Assembly: GCA_024230435.1 (NCBI GenBank) | Contig: JAAERL010000147.1 | Location: forward strand, 1-50,816 | Source: Desulfobacteraceae bacterium | Lineage (GTDB): Bacteria; Desulfobacterota; Desulfobacteria; Desulfobacterales; Desulfosarcinaceae | Length of the DNA stretch: 50,816 nucleotides | Direction of reading: 5' to 3' | Shown: piece by piece, positions 36,323 through 46,014 of the stretch | How the letters are laid out: every line of letters starts with the position of its first letter | Numbering within the stretch: the first letter of the stretch is position 1 | Made by a program: the position numbers and the translations under genes | The notes under the pieces: generated by a model | Databases searched by the model: none | What the model saw: the letters and a program-made list of their open reading frames with translations, nothing else | What the model was told of the DNA's origin: nothing

Positions 36323-37324
36323 ATGCGAAAGCCTCTATGGATCGTTATGGTGATGATTACATCGATTATTTTTCCTTTATCCGCAAGTTTGGCCATGGGC
36401 AAGCACTCTGGTGAACCGGCGCAGGAAAAAACAGCTATTATTTTAGCCAGTTTCGGGACCACGGAACCCGCTGCGGTCAAGGCCATTACCAATATCCAGA
36501 ACCACATTAAACAAGCTTTTCCCGGTATTCCTGTAAAGCTCACCTTTACTTCTAACATTATCCGGGACATTTGGAAAGAAAGGCAAGATGAGGCCAAAAA
36601 ATGGCTGGATCAAGGTATTCCTGAAGAAGTTCTTTATGTGAAAAATATTATCGCCACCTTCGGGGATCTGCTCGAAGACGGGTATAAAAATATCGTTGTT
36701 CAGCCTACCCACATGTTCTATATGGAACAATCCTACGACCTTTCACAATATGTCAACGCAATCCGTTCCATTCAAACCGTTAAAGAAAGATGGCGGCCTT
36801 TTGGAAAAATCGCTTTGGGTAGACCGGCCTTAGGAACTGTTGGCGACCGGTACGACTACCATAAAGATATGCAAGCAGTACTCAAAACCCTTGCCGCCGA
36901 TGCGGATATGGCCAAAAAACAGGATGCTTTGCTGGTTTACATGGCCCATGGCAATGAGCATTGGTCCACGGGTATCTATCATGAAGCAGCCAAAAAAATG
37001 CGGGAAATGTATCCTAAAGTGGTTACCTGCATTGGCGTTGTGGAGGGATTTCCGGGAATTGACGATATTAACCGCTACCTTTCCGACTTTGACAGGGGCA
37101 AAATTATCCTTAAACCCCTTATGATTGTGGCCGGTGATCATGCAATCAATGACATGGCCGGGGATGAAAAAGATTCCTGGAAATCTATTCTTACAAAAGC
37201 AGGATTCGAAGTAACGCCAAAATTGGAAGGATTGGGATCCAACGATGAATTTGCCCGTATCTTTGTGGATCGAATCCGCGACGCGGCCAAAGATTCCGGA
37301 ATTTCATTAAAAGCTGTAAATTAA
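36323..37324 (+). CDS. cbiK: sirohydrochlorin cobaltochelatase, exported CbiK type
   Basis: 333 residues. Residues 1-24 are a signal peptide (IVMVMITSIIFPLSASLA), so the enzyme should be periplasmic, as for CbiK-P of Desulfovibrio. The class II chelatase fold is visible. AIILASFGTTEPAAVKAI opens it, and VQPTHMFYMEQSYDL carries His130, a possible heme or metal ligand. YMAHGNEHWS has His209 and VAGDHAINDMAGDE has His273, the active-site pair. AAAGGGG precedes the ATG. CbiK inserts Co2+ into sirohydrochlorin; exported versions may instead serve metal or heme trafficking. Control by the cobalamin riboswitch supports a cobalt role. Confidence 0.93.
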   Translation: MRKPLWIVMVMITSIIFPLSASLAMGKHSGEPAQEKTAIILASFGTTEPAAVKAITNIQNHIKQAFPGIPVKLTFTSNIIRDIWKERQDEAKKWLDQGIPEEVLYVKNIIATFGDLLEDGYKNIVVQPTHMFYMEQSYDLSQYVNAIRSIQTVKERWRPFGKIALGRPALGTVGDRYDYHKDMQAVLKTLAADADMAKKQDALLVYMAHGNEHWSTGIYHEAAKKMREMYPKVVTCIGVVEGFPGIDDINRYLSDFDRGKIILKPLMIVAGDHAINDMAGDEKDSWKSILTKAGFEVTPKLEGLGSNDEFARIFVDRIRDAAKDSGISLKAVN

Positions 37325-37385
37325 TTTACGGATCATCATTTGTTCAAAAATATGACTGTAACAGTTTTCCACTGCAAATGTGTTG

Positions 37386-37538
37386 TTGACAAAATAAATT
37401 AAGATTGGTAGATCAGTGCCACTGATTCCTATCTGAAGATAGGCGATAAAAAGAAGAAAAAAATATAAATCAAAGTAACCTATAAGGCCACGAAGGCTCC
37501 CGGTTTTCAAAAGATAACCAAGCTCTCGTGGCTTTTTT
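37386..37538 (+). promoter_or_regulatory. promoter with three-hairpin leader and terminator
   Basis: TTGACA (37386-37391) and a weak -10 TAGATC 17 bases on begin the stretch. Then come three hairpins: ATCAGT/ACTGAT (37412-37426), CCTATC/GATAGG (37428-37443) and GCCACGA/TCGTGGC (37487-37532). The last is followed by TTTTTT. The final hairpin can terminate transcription about 50 bases before the DUF4198 gene. The tightly packed stems and the terminator suggest an attenuator or riboswitch. It matches no riboswitch class I recognise. Confidence 0.5.
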
Positions 37539-37591
37539 ATTATATACAAACTTCAGAGTATTTTAAGTCAGAGTTTTTTAAGGAGGCGTTT

Positions 37592-38386
37592 ATGAAACAG
37601 GTATTCCGGTTGTGCATGATTGCTATTGTCTTTTTTACTCTTGCAGGTAAGGCTTTTTGTCATTTCGGCATGGTGATTGCTTCTGACAACATGGTGATGC
37701 AACACGATGATCGCAACATCAATGTGCAATTGTCGTTCAGTCACCCCATGGAAATGATCGGCATGGAATTGGAAAAACCAAAAGTTTTCAAAGTAGTTTT
37801 TGACACCAAACACTTTGACCTGCTCAGTGCGTTAAAGCCCGCCAGTGTAATGGATCATTCCGGCTGGCAACTGGACTATGGGATTAATCGTCCCGGTGTT
37901 TATGTATTTTATATGGAGCCCCAGCCCTACTGGGAACCTGCCGAGGATGTGTTTATCATTCATTACACAAAAACGATTGTCGCCGCGTTTGGCGATGATG
38001 ATGGCTGGAATGATGAAATCGGATTGAAAACCGAGATCGTCCCGTTGTCAAAGCCCTATGGTTTATATGCTGGCAATGTTTTTCAGGGCATCGTCAAACT
38101 TGACAGTAAAATCGTTCCAAATGCGCAAGTAGAGATTGAATACTATAACAGAGACAAAATGGCCCAAGCGCCCAGCGATTATATGGTTACTCAAACTATA
38201 AAAGCCGATAAAAACGGCGTCTTCACCTATGGTGTCCCCAAATCGGGATGGTGGGGATTTTCGGCTCTCAATGAGGCTGATTTTGTACTTAAAACGCCTG
38301 ATGGTGAAGAAAAAGATGTCGAATTGGGAGCTGTTCTATGGGTTCATTTTCAAGATTGGCAACATAAAGAGCAAGAGGGCAAATAA
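37592..38386 (+). CDS. DUF4198 periplasmic protein (possible cobalt/nickel uptake factor)
   Basis: 264 residues with a signal peptide cleaved near KAFC-HFG. The mature chain begins with His, as in NikK-like DUF4198 proteins that bind metal through an N-terminal His. The domain shows VQLSFSHPMEMIGMELEKPK, then YGINRPGVYVFYMEPQPYWEP, and a second Ig-like half with LYAGNVFQGIVKLDSK and ADKNGVFTYGVPKSGWWGF. The DUF4198 family is associated with nickel/cobalt transporters. AAGGAGG precedes the ATG by 6 bases. Placement after cbiK and an attenuator-like leader suggests a role in cobalt supply. Confidence 0.82.
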   Translation: MKQVFRLCMIAIVFFTLAGKAFCHFGMVIASDNMVMQHDDRNINVQLSFSHPMEMIGMELEKPKVFKVVFDTKHFDLLSALKPASVMDHSGWQLDYGINRPGVYVFYMEPQPYWEPAEDVFIIHYTKTIVAAFGDDDGWNDEIGLKTEIVPLSKPYGLYAGNVFQGIVKLDSKIVPNAQVEIEYYNRDKMAQAPSDYMVTQTIKADKNGVFTYGVPKSGWWGFSALNEADFVLKTPDGEEKDVELGAVLWVHFQDWQHKEQEGK

Positions 38387-38444
38387 CAATAAAACCGGAA
38401 CAAACGCAAAGGGAAGTTTTTTTATACTGCTTTTGACGGAAAAA

Positions 38445-38487
38445 CAAAAAAGGAACGCCGTACCTTTATGGCGGCGCTCCTTTTTTT
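38445..38487. terminator. bidirectional terminator
   Basis: Stem GGA-A-CGCCG (38452-38460) with CGGCG-C-TCC (38472-38480), one mismatch, framed by AAAAAA on the left and TTTTTTT on the right. It lies between the DUF4198 gene and the converging chemoreceptor gene and can serve both. Confidence 0.85.
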
Positions 38488-38505
38488 AAACTGCTAACAC
38501 AGGGC

Positions 38506-40509
38506 CTAAACCTTAAACTGGTTGACCATGTTTTTAAGATCATCGGACAGCTTGGAAAGATTTTGGGCGCTCATATTTACCTGGGAACTCGACGAGTTCA
38601 TCTCGTCCGCCGTGGTATTGACCTCGGCAATGTCATGAGAGATGTCCGAGGCAACAACTGAGCTTTGTCCGACATTTTCGTTTACATCTTGAATTCCCTG
38701 GGCCGCCTGGGAAACATTGGTGGCAATTTCGGAAGTGGTCGTGGACTGCTCGTCTACTGAAGTGGCGATGTTGGCCACAACATCGTTGACCTCGGTTATT
38801 ACTGTGGCAATCTGATCAATATCTTTGACGGTCACCGAGGTGGTCCCTTGGACTCCTTCGATTTTACCTTTGATATCCTGGGTCGCATCGGCAGTCTGTT
38901 TTGCAAGTTCCTTGATTTCATTGGCCACGACTGCAAATCCCTTACCTGCCTCACCTGCTCTTGCCGCCTCGATGGTGGCATTCAGAGCCAGCAGGTTCAC
39001 CTGTTCTGAAATATCGGTTATGGTTTCGACCACTTTGCCAATGGCTTGGGCGGCTTCGCCCAATTGCTCCATGGTCGTGGACGTGTCGGCTGTTTTGCGG
39101 GCGGCTTCATCGGAAATTGTCCGAGCTTTTTCAGAGTTTTTGGCGATTTCGCTGATCGTGGCGGACATCTCTTCTGCTGCAGCGGCAACCATCGAGGTGT
39201 TGGTGGCGGACTCTTCCATTGCCGCGGCCACGGCGCTCATATTGCCGCTCAATTCTTCGGAAGCGCTGGACACCTTCTTGGATTTGTCCGAAGTGTTCTG
39301 GGCAGCCTGGGACATCTCTTCAGAAATGGACGAAAGATCGGTGGAAGATATCGCCAGGGTGTCCACGCCCTGGCCGATTTGTTTGATAATTCCCTGAAGT
39401 TTTTCTATGAAAACATTGAACCATCTGGCCAGCTCACCCACCTCGTCCTGACTGGTCACTTGCAACCGCATAGTCAGATCACCCTCACCCTGGGCGATAT
39501 CCTGAAGCCCTATTACGGCGTTATTGATCGGCTTTACAATGGATCGGGCCGCTAAAAACACGATAACCGCCGTGATCAGGCCGGCCAAAACGATCACCAG
39601 GATATTGGTATTGCGAATGGTGTTCGAAGCCGCCAGGAACTCGCTTGCCTGCTGGGTTGCGCCGATGGACCAGCCGTTGATGCCTACAGGCGCGAATCCG
39701 GCTACTTTGTCTAATCCTTCGAAATTGTAAGGCTCCATCCCGGTTTCACCGGCCATCATTTTATTGATGATCGAAGTCATTTCCTTAAGCGTGGTCGTAT
39801 CCAGTTTGAGTACGAACTCCGGCCTGGGATGCGCCAGTATCAGGCCTTTATTGTTGATCATATAACCATAACCGGTTTGGCCAATTTTGCGATTGGCGAT
39901 AGCACTGCCGAAATAATCCGCCTTGATTACCGTGCCTAGGGTTCCAATCATTCTCCCGTTTGAATTCTTAATTGGAGCTAGTGCTACAACAATGGGTTTG
40001 AAGGTGAGTTTAGAGATCACCACTTCGCTGATTACAGATTGTTTCTGACCTATAACCTTTTGATAATAATCCTGATCCGAAACATTGATCCCTTTGTATT
40101 CCGCCCCGTTGTCAAGAATTCCTGTATACGCCTCACCTTTGGTATCGGTTACAAATATGCCTTGGTAATAGCTGCCGAAACTGCGAAACTGGATCGACAA
40201 AGCCTGAAACACATCTTTGATTTGTTTCCCAGACTCTTTAATACCTGATTTTTTCACGGATTCAGCCATATCAATAATTTGTTTCTGGGAGGCAATAATA
40301 TCGGCTTGGTTGATCAATGAAGTCAGGGTCTGGTTGGTCAGGTTGGCCAAATCAACAGCCATGCCTTTCACCCGCATCATCGAAATGTCTTGCAATGCAC
40401 TCTCTGATTTTGAATACGAAAGCCAGCCAGCGATGATCAAAGGCAAAATTACGATAACTATACCGCTGAGGGTAAGCTTGTTGGTAATAGACTTTAAATT
40501 GAATTTCAT
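38506..40509 (-). CDS. methyl-accepting chemotaxis protein with double Cache sensor
   Basis: 667 residues. There is a membrane helix near 12-29 and a periplasmic dCache sensor (about 35-280; [62 protein letters not shown]). A second membrane helix lies near 298-320, then HAMP (to about 375) and the MA signalling domain (about 400-660). The hairpin tip [20 protein letters not shown] and [18 protein letters not shown] are intact. The sensor resembles small-molecule (amino or organic acid) dCache domains, but no ligand motif could be fixed. There is no C-terminal CheR-binding pentapeptide. AAGGAGACC lies about 8 bases before the ATG. Confidence 0.95.
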   Translation of the reverse strand: MKFNLKSITNKLTLSGIVIVILPLIIAGWLSYSKSESALQDISMMRVKGMAVDLANLTNQTLTSLINQADIIASQKQIIDMAESVKKSGIKESGKQIKDVFQALSIQFRSFGSYYQGIFVTDTKGEAYTGILDNGAEYKGINVSDQDYYQKVIGQKQSVISEVVISKLTFKPIVVALAPIKNSNGRMIGTLGTVIKADYFGSAIANRKIGQTGYGYMINNKGLILAHPRPEFVLKLDTTTLKEMTSIINKMMAGETGMEPYNFEGLDKVAGFAPVGINGWSIGATQQASEFLAASNTIRNTNILVIVLAGLITAVIVFLAARSIVKPINNAVIGLQDIAQGEGDLTMRLQVTSQDEVGELARWFNVFIEKLQGIIKQIGQGVDTLAISSTDLSSISEEMSQAAQNTSDKSKKVSSASEELSGNMSAVAAAMEESATNTSMVAAAAEEMSATISEIAKNSEKARTISDEAARKTADTSTTMEQLGEAAQAIGKVVETITDISEQVNLLALNATIEAARAGEAGKGFAVVANEIKELAKQTADATQDIKGKIEGVQGTTSVTVKDIDQIATVITEVNDVVANIATSVDEQSTTTSEIATNVSQAAQGIQDVNENVGQSSVVASDISHDIAEVNTTADEMNSSSSQVNMSAQNLSKLSDDLKNMVNQFKV

Positions 40510-41267
40510 TTTTTTAAGGTCTCCTTTTATTGGGCCCCGCCGAGCTTGAGTAATGCTGATTTAAGCTGCAATCGTTGCTTATACCCGATGTTCCGATGTT
40601 CAAGTTTTTTGCAAAACGCCTGAATTTATTAGATCTGAAAATTTACCTATTTAGCTTTGTTTTATTATAATATCAATGAGTTGCATGACATTTTTACACA
40701 TAGTGAGGGAAAAGTTGAACGTCAAGTCATATAAAAACTTCAGGTTTTCCAGCTAATCCAGGCCGCATTTTTGCCCACTTGTTTTGATTTTGTTTCGGCA
40801 CAAACATGCAATAACTTTAGTTAAAAAAAGAGAGAATAATAGACGGGCTTTGGATTTTGAAAGGTGCGCACCGCCCCTGAACTCAATTTAAATCCGGAGT
40901 AATAACGGATAGTTTGTAAATTTCGGAACTTTTAACAAAAATTAAGAATTCTAGCCCGAAGAACTATGTTTCCTATTTTTGGTAGTGCCCCAAAGGTAAG
41001 GATGGCGTAACTGATTGAATGCATAGTATTATTTGCTATTTTCATACAATTGGAACTAAATAAGATAAATCGCCTAACAAAGCGTTCGAGGTCTCTGCAT
41101 ATAGAGGGTTCATAGATTCTCACTCGGTTAAAACGAAAAGCTTGATCGATCAGAAAAAAACAATATACTTATAAGTTAATAATATATTGATATTTTTTAT
41201 CCTTATATTTGGAGCGCCACCCGGCAGTAAAATAGTGTAGAAGAACAAAGCAATGTTCTGCCGGGGT
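40510..41267. other. AT-rich intergenic region
   Basis: About 760 bases upstream of the chemoreceptor. The first 250 bases carry its promoter region (AT-rich, no clear boxes). The remainder holds only short frames without ribosome sites. Nothing else was recognised. Confidence 0.4.
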
Positions 41268-41555
41268 TTAAAATTTTACCGTCACCCATTTGTTATCATC
41301 AGGATCATTTGGGCATTTTAGATTAAACTTGGATGCATAACCTAAATCTTCAGTTTCACATCTTTTCCAATATTCAGGTTTATCATTGAACACCTTCACT
41401 CTCCAAGGGCATTCGCCACCATCATCTTTATTGCATCTTTTTATATAATTATGATCATGACAATTTGTTAAATTTATCGATCTACGTTTACCCCAAAAGC
41501 GCCGAGAAATATCTGGACAAAATGATCGATTGGGTAAAAGAGACAGCGCTTGCAC
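41268..41555 (-). CDS. short Cys-rich fragment, doubtful gene
   Basis: A 95-codon frame. Its last 70 codons read like protein: INLTNCHDHNYIKRCNKDDG, ECPWRVKVFNDKPEYWKRCE, CPNDPDDNKWVTVKF, with spaced cysteines. The first 25 codons run antisense to an ISL3 transposase fragment, so the natural start is lost. It could be the C-terminal remnant of a small Cys-rich protein cut by the IS, or no gene at all. Confidence 0.3.
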   Translation of the reverse strand: MQALSLLPNRSFCPDISRRFWGKRRSINLTNCHDHNYIKRCNKDDGGECPWRVKVFNDKPEYWKRCETEDLGYASKFNLKCPNDPDDNKWVTVKF

Positions 41556-41719
41556 CGCTAATAAAATTTGCCAATGGTCTTGATCGAGATCGGAAAGAGA
41601 TTCTGTCTTTTATTCGCCATCGAGTTACATCAGCAAAGCCGGAAGCATTTAATGCGACTATATCACACATTGTAAAACGAGTTTGTGGATACCGTGATCT
41701 TGATTACTTAGGCGATTGA
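41477..41719 (+). pseudogene. ISL3-family transposase C-terminal fragment
   Basis: About 78 codons match the C-terminal end of ISL3-type DDE transposases: YLDKMIDWVKETALAPLIKF, then ILSFIRHRVTSAKPEAFN, TISHIVKRVCGYRDLDYL. The N-terminal three quarters are absent, and the C terminus is cut by the left end of miniature element copy C, from which the last residues and stop are read. Confidence 0.75.
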
Positions 41720-41873
41720 CGGAAAAGAATATACCAGATTGAGCTTCGATTTTTTTTCGTATTCAAGGCGGGCCAAAGTTTGCATACTTAACGTATTCGC
41801 ATCTTTGGCATAACGCACAAGACGGGAAAAAAGACATACAAGATGGTATATTCTTTAACTGCAAATCGCCTTA
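41709..41873 (-). mobile_element. inverted-repeat miniature element, copy C
   Basis: 165 bp, opposite orientation to copies A and B. On the plus strand it starts TTAGGCGATTGACGG, then AAAAGAATATACCAG, and ends TGGTATATTCTTTAACTG, then CAAATCGCCTTA. It contains all the shared internal words (TATTCAAGGCG, CCAAAGTTTGCATACTT, GCATAACGCACAAGACGGG). It cuts into the ISL3 transposase fragment. Confidence 0.85.
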
Positions 41874-42076
41874 TTCTTAAAAATTCGGCAGGAGGCGATT
41901 CCTCCTCTTCTGCAAACATGACAAAGACCAATAATAATTATCTCCAGTATTAGAACTGCTTTTTGAATAATACTCAGTAAGAAACCAGAACTCATTAATA
42001 CTCCAATCGCCTGCTAATAAAATATTACCCTTACCCATCTAAAATCCGCCAAAATTTCACCTTATACTTATTATGT

Positions 42077-42334
42077 TCAGGGCTCCCAAATATCTTTTAC
42101 TCCATAAAGCACATGACAATACTGGCAATAATGCCTGCGAGGCTCCTTAGAACGCTTCATCTTATTAGACCCTTTTTTCCACTTGCCGAATGAATCCATA
42201 GTTAAATTAAGAGCCGCTATAACGTCTGCTAAAGCTTTTCCTTTTAGGTCCTTTTGTTCGATATAGTCGGTACAAAGGGCGGTTATAGAGTTAATTAAGG
42301 CTTCTAAGGTTTTATTTTGGCAAAGGTCATTCAT
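42077..42334 (-). CDS. small hypothetical protein with CxxC
   Basis: 85 residues. The N-terminal 55 residues are helical (TLEALINSITALCTDYIEQK); the C-terminal part is basic (KKGSNKMKRSKEPRRH) and ends with YCQYCHVLYG, a single CxxC. GGGGAT lies 9 bases before the ATG, and codon use is plausible. I do not recognise the family; a DNA-binding or zinc-stabilised accessory protein is possible. It sits alone in an AT-rich scar region. Confidence 0.5.
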   Translation of the reverse strand: MNDLCQNKTLEALINSITALCTDYIEQKDLKGKALADVIAALNLTMDSFGKWKKGSNKMKRSKEPRRHYCQYCHVLYGVKDIWEP

Positions 42335-42986
42335 GACTTACATCCCCTTATCAGTGCTAATCGTATAAAAATACATGACTTTCCATTCAAAAAAGTAACC
42401 GCTCCAGCGGTCAATTTTTTTTATTTACTAGGGGAATTAGAGGTGGACTCAATCGAAATTCGAAGCAATATTCTTTTAAAAATGAACAGAAGCTAAACTC
42501 AAATATCAGGATTATAGTACTTACAACCATGCAAAATTCGTGACAACCCTGACAGAAACATCTAAAATAAGTAATTTCAAATGCTTATAATTTTTTATAA
42601 TTTTCTAAAACTATAATTGGGTAATAGAATTCATATAAATTGGGTAGATTTGGTTAACAAGCCCTTTTTAAGATATTTGAATGGCGGACGCAGGACGCGC
42701 ATTGGCCAATTTAAACAAACTGTTGCAAAAATAAACATCAATTCAAACAAATTCCCAATAAAAAATCAAGCATCCCAGTTTTTATCAAAAAATTCTTCCT
42801 CAATAGCAAATTCGCAGGCCGGATTGTGATCTTCTAAAACGGCAAAGGGCTCTGCTTCAATTGCCAGATAAGGCTCCACTTGCTGTGTTAACATGTTGTT
42901 AAAATGCGGGCCGATTACAAGCCGCCAATCCGGCAAGGGCTTTAGGCGATTTATTTTGCCCAAATTTTCATCACTCCACGGTAGAG
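42335..42986. other. AT-rich gap with a doubtful C-terminal fragment
   Basis: About 650 bases downstream of the Hsp70-DUF3731 gene. On the minus strand, 42766-42980 reads as about 70 protein-like codons (DWRLVIGPHFNNMLTQQVEP, FAIEEEFFDKNWDA) without a usable start, in a frame different from the Hsp70 gene. It may be the tail of a lost gene. The rest is AT-rich without recognisable features. Confidence 0.35.
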
Positions 42987-45803
42987 CTATCCGTGCAGCA
43001 CGATACCCGAGGGAAGGGATTCGCCGAAAAGGTCCTGCTCTTGTTGCCTTTCCATGGGAATTACTTCCAGCAGGTAGCGGTGTTTGTCCTCCAGTTCGGT
43101 ATGGGGCTCCATCCATTCTACAATACGGTCCACCACTTCTGGTTCCACGTCGCGTGTGCGGTCACCGGTTTTGCGAGCCAGTTGCACCAGGGCTGCGCCT
43201 ACGGCTTTTGGCATGTTCCAGTCTTGGCTCAACAACATATCAATCCAAAGAGCCGCTTCAGGAGCCGGGATAACGCGGTCCGCCGGGCCGTAGAGCAATT
43301 CTCGCGCTCCGAGACGTGAAAGAGACCAGAAATGTTGATGTTTGACCTGGCCGGGCTGCATTAACGTAATGAGCTGCCGTCCCCACTTGACTTTGTCTTT
43401 AACATAGAGCCGTTCCAGATTGGCGACCGCCATCCATAGTTCCAGTTGCCGCTGAAGGGGAAGGCGGACTTTTTTGCTTTTTCCGCCTTGCAGCAATTTG
43501 CTTAGCTCCTGGCTCAACTGGCGCTGCTGACCGGGGGCCAGGCCTCCGGAAAGCCTTCGCCACATGATCCACCACTCTGATTGAACCTGGGCGTGTTTAG
43601 GCCGCACTGCTCCAGTATTGTGGATTTTCCAAACCTGTCTGATGCGCTCGGCATCCAGGGCGTCACCAAATCCGGGCCGCAGGCAAAAGCCGGTCAGATT
43701 CATCCAGCGCGCTTCATGAATGGCGGATTGGCTGCACCGAGGCTGTAGTTTCAATAAACAATCGGCCATTTCCCGGATAAGAGACAGCGGCCACTGATCT
43801 CGGGTCAAATCCACGATTGCGATGACTTTTTTGACTAACCCGTCAATTTGGCTCTGGTCTTTGCTCTTAAATGCCGTTTGAACGGCCTGACAGGCATTCT
43901 TGACCACTTCCTGGTCCAGAATGGTTTGCTCACTCACTTGCGTAGGTACTGCCATATCTCTCAATTGGAATTCCAGCGCCCAGCGATGTTCGCTTTTTTG
44001 GGAGCGGCACCAGAGAGAAAGTGTGCCCAATTCGGTGTACTCGGCTTCAATGCTGACGGGCAGTTTTGTTTTCTTTGCCTTTTTGCCATAGCGTATGACG
44101 GTCTGCATTGGCGGCATGGGCATAAGGCTATCATCAACGGTGACCAGATCCCCTATGCGGTCTTTGCTTCTGTAGCTTGAGCTGAAAAGTTCGAACCGCA
44201 CAGGCTGGTTGGCCAGAACCTGAAATTGCCGCTCGCCCAACTCTATGGCCGTGCCTTCGTCAAGACCACGCTCTACCAGGCAAATGGTTTGAGCCCCTTT
44301 GGCTTGATCTTCTTGCCGCCGCCCCACTCCGAGATAATAGGCTCGAGGGCTGCCGCTTCCCACCCGAACACCCTGACCGGTTTTGACCCGGCCGTAATAG
44401 GAGGCTCCGAGCGCCACGGCTGTGTCGTGATAGCGGTTTTCCAGAATACGGGGCGGCTGGGAATCCTTTCCCCCAAAACTGCGGAAAAGATCTTCTACAA
44501 TTCTGTGTTGAATAATTTCCGGCTTTAGCGCTCCCCCGTTAAAAAGCACCAGGTCCGGTAGCGGATTGTCTTTCCCGATGGCTTCGGCCACATCCTGCCG
44601 GTGCCGTTCCAGAAAGCGATGCAAATGCCGGGTAATGGCGGCCTCGGGTTCATAGGGCAACCCAAATTCGGTAATAGCCGCGCGTTGTCCTTTGGGACCT
44701 TCGCCGTCATCACTGGTGAAGGGAAAAAAGCCATCCATGATGACCTTTTCAACTCCGGCGCGATCCAGTTCGGCCGTAATGGTTCCGGCAATCAAGCCGC
44801 TGCCTGATCCCATCAGGGTAATCCGGTGGCTGTCCACCTTCCCCGAAAGGATTTTTTCTTTGGCCTGCCGGCATTGATGGCATAAGGATTTCCACCGATT
44901 GGTGTCCAGACCGCTTTGCCTCCCGGACCATTGAGCTTCCACCATGCGGGCCAGAGCCAGGTCCACATTATCGCCGCCCAGGATTAAGTGATCGCCTACC
45001 GCGATTCTTTCAAATCGCGGGCTGGAGCCAAAAATCTCATTGAGCGTGACCAGGGTAAAATCGGTAGTACCTCCGCCCACATCACAAATCAGAATTAATT
45101 CATTGGGCTGAACACGGCTTTGCCATTGTTTTTCATGAAGCATGAGCCAGCTGTAAAAGGCGGCCAAAGGCTCTTCCAACAGCGTGACATCACGATAGCC
45201 CGCCATTGTTGCGGCGGCCAGGGTCAATTCCCGCGCGACTTCGTCAAAGGACGCCGGAACCGTGATGATGACATTTTGGTTTTCAAGAAAATGCTCTTCT
45301 TCATCACCCCGGGCATGGTTCCAGGCTTTACGGATATGTTCCAGGTAAGCGGCGCTGGCTTGCACCGGTGACACCTTGGCGACCTCGTCGCCGGCGCCCC
45401 AAGGCAAAATCCGCCCATGGCGGTCTACATTTGCATGGCAGAGCCAACTTTTGGCCGATGAAACCAACCTCGCAGGCACCTGGCTTCCATGATCGCGCGC
45501 CAGCGAACCGGTAAAGTGATCTTCTGATTTGGGCCACGGATGATTGATTGACTTCAAATCGATATCAAAAGAGCCCGGAATATAAAAAAACGATGGCAGC
45601 ACCGGTAATTTGCCGAATTCGCCTAATGCGACGCATTGGGCGATTTGAAAAATTTCAACGGGACCGTATTTCTCTGACGGCTCAGCGGCAACCGCATAAG
45701 ATACCGCCGAATTGGTGGTTCCCAGATCGATGCCAATAATGTACGAGCTGGTCTGCTCCGTTTCGCTCTGATTTTCTGAATTCAAATTTAAATTTTGTGA
45801 CAT
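42987..45803 (-). CDS. Hsp70-family protein with DUF3731 extension
   Basis: 938 residues. An acidic, Ser/Asn-rich leader (1-22) precedes the Hsp70 ATPase domain: phosphate 1 IIGIDLGTTNSAVSY, phosphate 2 LICDVGGGTTDFTLV, adenosine block LFNGGALKPEIIQ. The core runs to about residue 480. Canonical DnaK substrate-binding and lid domains are not evident; instead a helical C terminus of about 330 residues (from about 600) matches the DUF3731 extension. That half is rich in Trp/Arg/Gln helices such as WWIMWRRLSGGLAPGQQRQL. The substrate is unknown. It is encoded after a second Hsp70 and a DUF2760 membrane protein on the same strand, a recurring trio; miniature element copy D lies directly upstream. 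Confidence 0.88.
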   Translation of the reverse strand: MSQNLNLNSENQSETEQTSSYIIGIDLGTTNSAVSYAVAAEPSEKYGPVEIFQIAQCVALGEFGKLPVLPSFFYIPGSFDIDLKSINHPWPKSEDHFTGSLARDHGSQVPARLVSSAKSWLCHANVDRHGRILPWGAGDEVAKVSPVQASAAYLEHIRKAWNHARGDEEEHFLENQNVIITVPASFDEVARELTLAAATMAGYRDVTLLEEPLAAFYSWLMLHEKQWQSRVQPNELILICDVGGGTTDFTLVTLNEIFGSSPRFERIAVGDHLILGGDNVDLALARMVEAQWSGRQSGLDTNRWKSLCHQCRQAKEKILSGKVDSHRITLMGSGSGLIAGTITAELDRAGVEKVIMDGFFPFTSDDGEGPKGQRAAITEFGLPYEPEAAITRHLHRFLERHRQDVAEAIGKDNPLPDLVLFNGGALKPEIIQHRIVEDLFRSFGGKDSQPPRILENRYHDTAVALGASYYGRVKTGQGVRVGSGSPRAYYLGVGRRQEDQAKGAQTICLVERGLDEGTAIELGERQFQVLANQPVRFELFSSSYRSKDRIGDLVTVDDSLMPMPPMQTVIRYGKKAKKTKLPVSIEAEYTELGTLSLWCRSQKSEHRWALEFQLRDMAVPTQVSEQTILDQEVVKNACQAVQTAFKSKDQSQIDGLVKKVIAIVDLTRDQWPLSLIREMADCLLKLQPRCSQSAIHEARWMNLTGFCLRPGFGDALDAERIRQVWKIHNTGAVRPKHAQVQSEWWIMWRRLSGGLAPGQQRQLSQELSKLLQGGKSKKVRLPLQRQLELWMAVANLERLYVKDKVKWGRQLITLMQPGQVKHQHFWSLSRLGARELLYGPADRVIPAPEAALWIDMLLSQDWNMPKAVGAALVQLARKTGDRTRDVEPEVVDRIVEWMEPHTELEDKHRYLLEVIPMERQQEQDLFGESLPSGIVLHG

Positions 45804-45818
45804 AAAATATTCAAGCTT

Positions 45819-45972
45819 TTAGGCGATTGGCGGAAAAGAATATACCAGATTGAGCTTCGATTTTTTTTCGTATTCAAGGCGCGCCAAAGTTTGCATACTT
45901 ACCTTTGGCATAACGCACAAGACGGAAAAAAAGACATACAAGATGGTATATTCTTAAACATAAATCGCCTTA
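45819..45972 (-). mobile_element. inverted-repeat miniature element, copy D
   Basis: 154 bp, same orientation as copy C, with which it is nearly identical except for about 12 missing bases in the centre and a changed last segment (TTCTTAAACATAAATCGCC). It lies between the two Hsp70 genes, 16 bases upstream of the start of the second, so it separates the operon or supplies its leader. Confidence 0.85.
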
Positions 45973-46014
45973 GTTTAGTGTCTATCGGACAAATTGACCC
46001 TTTATGGATGAGCA

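Noticed and set aside
42766..43116. 116-codon minus-strand frame as a separate gene
   Set aside because: Its first 45 codons overlap the end of the Hsp70 gene in another frame and no start follows; only the last 70 codons read as protein.
3815..45972. TTTAGGCGATTT at about 42942-42953 as another end of the A-D element family
   Set aside because: Only about 10 bases match, and neither the AATATACCA block nor a partner end follows.
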